Shown piece by piece: positions 6,376-6,943 of a stretch of DNA of 6,943 nt. Made by a program: the position numbers and the translations under genes. Every line of letters begins with the position of its first letter. Position 1 is the first letter of the stretch. The stretch covers positions 1 to 6,943 of the forward strand of contig CAYQMH010000091.1 of NCBI GenBank assembly GCA_964418485.1, given 5' to 3'. The notes under the pieces are model-generated. The model was not told the origin of the DNA and made no database searches. It saw nothing but the letters and a program-made list of their open reading frames with translations. This stretch comes from JAFGHJ01 sp964418485. GTDB lineage: Bacteria; Hydrothermota; UBA3072.

Positions 6376-6431
6376 TATTTTTGGATTAGGTAATTCGTTA
6401 ATTAGTAAATTTGGATCTAGGATTTAGAATT
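6376..6431. repeat. degenerate TTAATTAG and GGATTTAG repeats beside the insertion sequence
   Basis: Short units such as GGATTAGGTAATTCG, TTAATTAGT and GGATCTAGGATTTAG repeat with small changes, resembling the spacer repeats at 1622-1655. The insertion element appears to abut or sit in this tract. Confidence 0.4.
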
Positions 6432-6435
6432 ACTA

Positions 6436-6441
6436 TGTCAA
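6436..6441 (-). promoter_or_regulatory. outward -35 box in the IS right end
   Basis: On the minus strand TTGACA lies 14 nt beyond the transposase stop, pointing out of the element. In studied IS110-family members the right end supplies a -35 and the left end a -10, joined into a promoter in the circular form. The match is exact, but the left end is outside the window. Confidence 0.45.
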
Positions 6442-6455
6442 CCCCCTCCGTTTAA

Positions 6456-6943
6456 TTAAGCCGATTTCCGGGCTAACCTATTTCTGATCTTGTGTCTCTG
6501 AACCGCAGCCATATGTTTATCTTCATTATACTTTTCTCTTTTTTCCCATAGGGCAAATGCCACCTTAATCCATATCCTTGCAAGGCATCTTAACGCGTGA
6601 TAATGGCTCTTACCTTCCGCTCTTTTTTCGTTATAATAACTTCTTGCCCATTCTGATTTAGTAAGACTGCAATAAGCCAACCTGGTGATTATGTTGCGGT
6701 AAAAATGATTACAGCCAAATCGAAAAAGATGGGTTTCCCAGTTACCGCTTTGCTTTGTAAATGGTACAATACCGGAAAGACTGTTTATCTCTTCCGCGTT
6801 TTCGTATCTGTTTCTCTTCTTTCCGAAAATTACCATCAATCCGGGACTAAGTGTGTCTCCGCTGCCGGGAAGACTTCTGAATATCTCCGCATCTTTATCG
6901 TTTTCCGTGGTCTCTTTTAAATCGTTATCATATTCTTTTGTCT
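6456..6943 (-). CDS. IS110-family transposase, C-terminal part (5' end outside window)
   Basis: The frame is open from the window edge (first full codon 6939-6941) to the TAA at 6456-6458, giving 161 residues. The TTG at 6837-6839 and ATG at 6834-6836 are internal: the residues upstream of them continue the family pattern. Visible parts are the helix-hairpin-helix-like SLPGSGDTLSPG (23-34), then SGIVPFTKQSGN (56-67), whose serine S65 is the likely conserved nucleophile of the Transposase_20 domain. Next come the R.GCNHFYRN, WARSYYNEKRAEGKSHYHAL and CLARIW segments typical of the family, and a basic tail. The DEDD RuvC-like N-terminal domain should lie to the right of the window. The protein recombines DNA guided by a bridge RNA in characterised relatives. 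No stop or frameshift is seen in the visible part. It is convergent with the arabinofuranosidase gene. Confidence 0.9.
   Translation of the reverse strand, partial: TKEYDNDLKETTENDKDAEIFRSLPGSGDTLSPGLMVIFGKKRNRYENAEEINSLSGIVPFTKQSGNWETHLFRFGCNHFYRNIITRLAYCSLTKSEWARSYYNEKRAEGKSHYHALRCLARIWIKVAFALWEKREKYNEDKHMAAVQRHKIRNRLARKSA

Larger units (their letters stand above)
6431..6943 (-). mobile_element. right-end part of an IS110-family insertion sequence
   Basis: The element enters from the right edge of the window and includes the transposase 3' portion and a short non-coding right end. IS110 elements lack terminal inverted repeats, so the exact boundary cannot be read; it should lie within about 20 bp to the left of the outward TTGACA at 6436-6441. 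Only 115 bp separate the transposase stop from the arabinofuranosidase stop. That leaves no room for a full bridge RNA on this side, favouring the IS110 over the IS1111 subgroup. Confidence 0.7.

Noticed and set aside
6341..6455. Bridge RNA in the IS right flank
   Set aside because: The gap is only 115 bp and includes the GH51 terminator candidate and flanking repeat, too little space for a typical bridge RNA.
6705..6920. 71-codon plus-strand reading frame
   Set aside because: It lies antisense to the IS110 transposase coding region.

Overview
The window looks like chromosomal DNA from a low-GC (upper 30s percent by eye) bacterium. A secreted glycosidase with a type I signal peptide, AAGGAG-type Shine-Dalgarno sites and sigma70-like promoter boxes all indicate Bacteria. 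The long spacers filled with degenerate short-period repeats remind me of uncultivated Gram-negative lineages such as Omnitrophota, but this is recollection and nothing in the window fixes the taxon.

Layout from left to right: a leftward M50 (site-2 protease) membrane metalloprotease with two CBS domains (173-1306); a 586-bp spacer made of repeats (1307-1892); a leftward two-gene ABC-2 export operon (permease 1893-3101, ATPase 3094-3951, overlapping by 8 bp); a 412-bp divergent spacer (3952-4363) carrying promoters in both directions and more of the same repeats; a rightward secreted GH51 alpha-L-arabinofuranosidase (4364-6340); a 115-bp convergent gap; and the 3' part of a leftward IS110-family transposase (6456 to the window edge).

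The genes do not form one pathway. The ABC pair is a clear operon and the arabinofuranosidase appears to be a single-gene unit for hemicellulose or pectin breakdown. The M50 protease is separate. The most informative material is outside the genes. The ABC operon has a near-consensus promoter placed so that its transcript should be leaderless. A roughly 50-bp sequence occurs three times in the same orientation in the spacers. A second composite module (AT-rich repeats followed by ATCCTGT repeats) recurs in two spacers, and there is a perfect 10-bp inverted repeat. The IS110 right end carries an outward TTGACA, as expected for elements that build a junction promoter on circularisation. The transposase frame is open to the window edge, so it is longer than its first in-window start would suggest.

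I did not find a clearly new multi-gene system. The best candidates for something undescribed are the intergenic repeat families.
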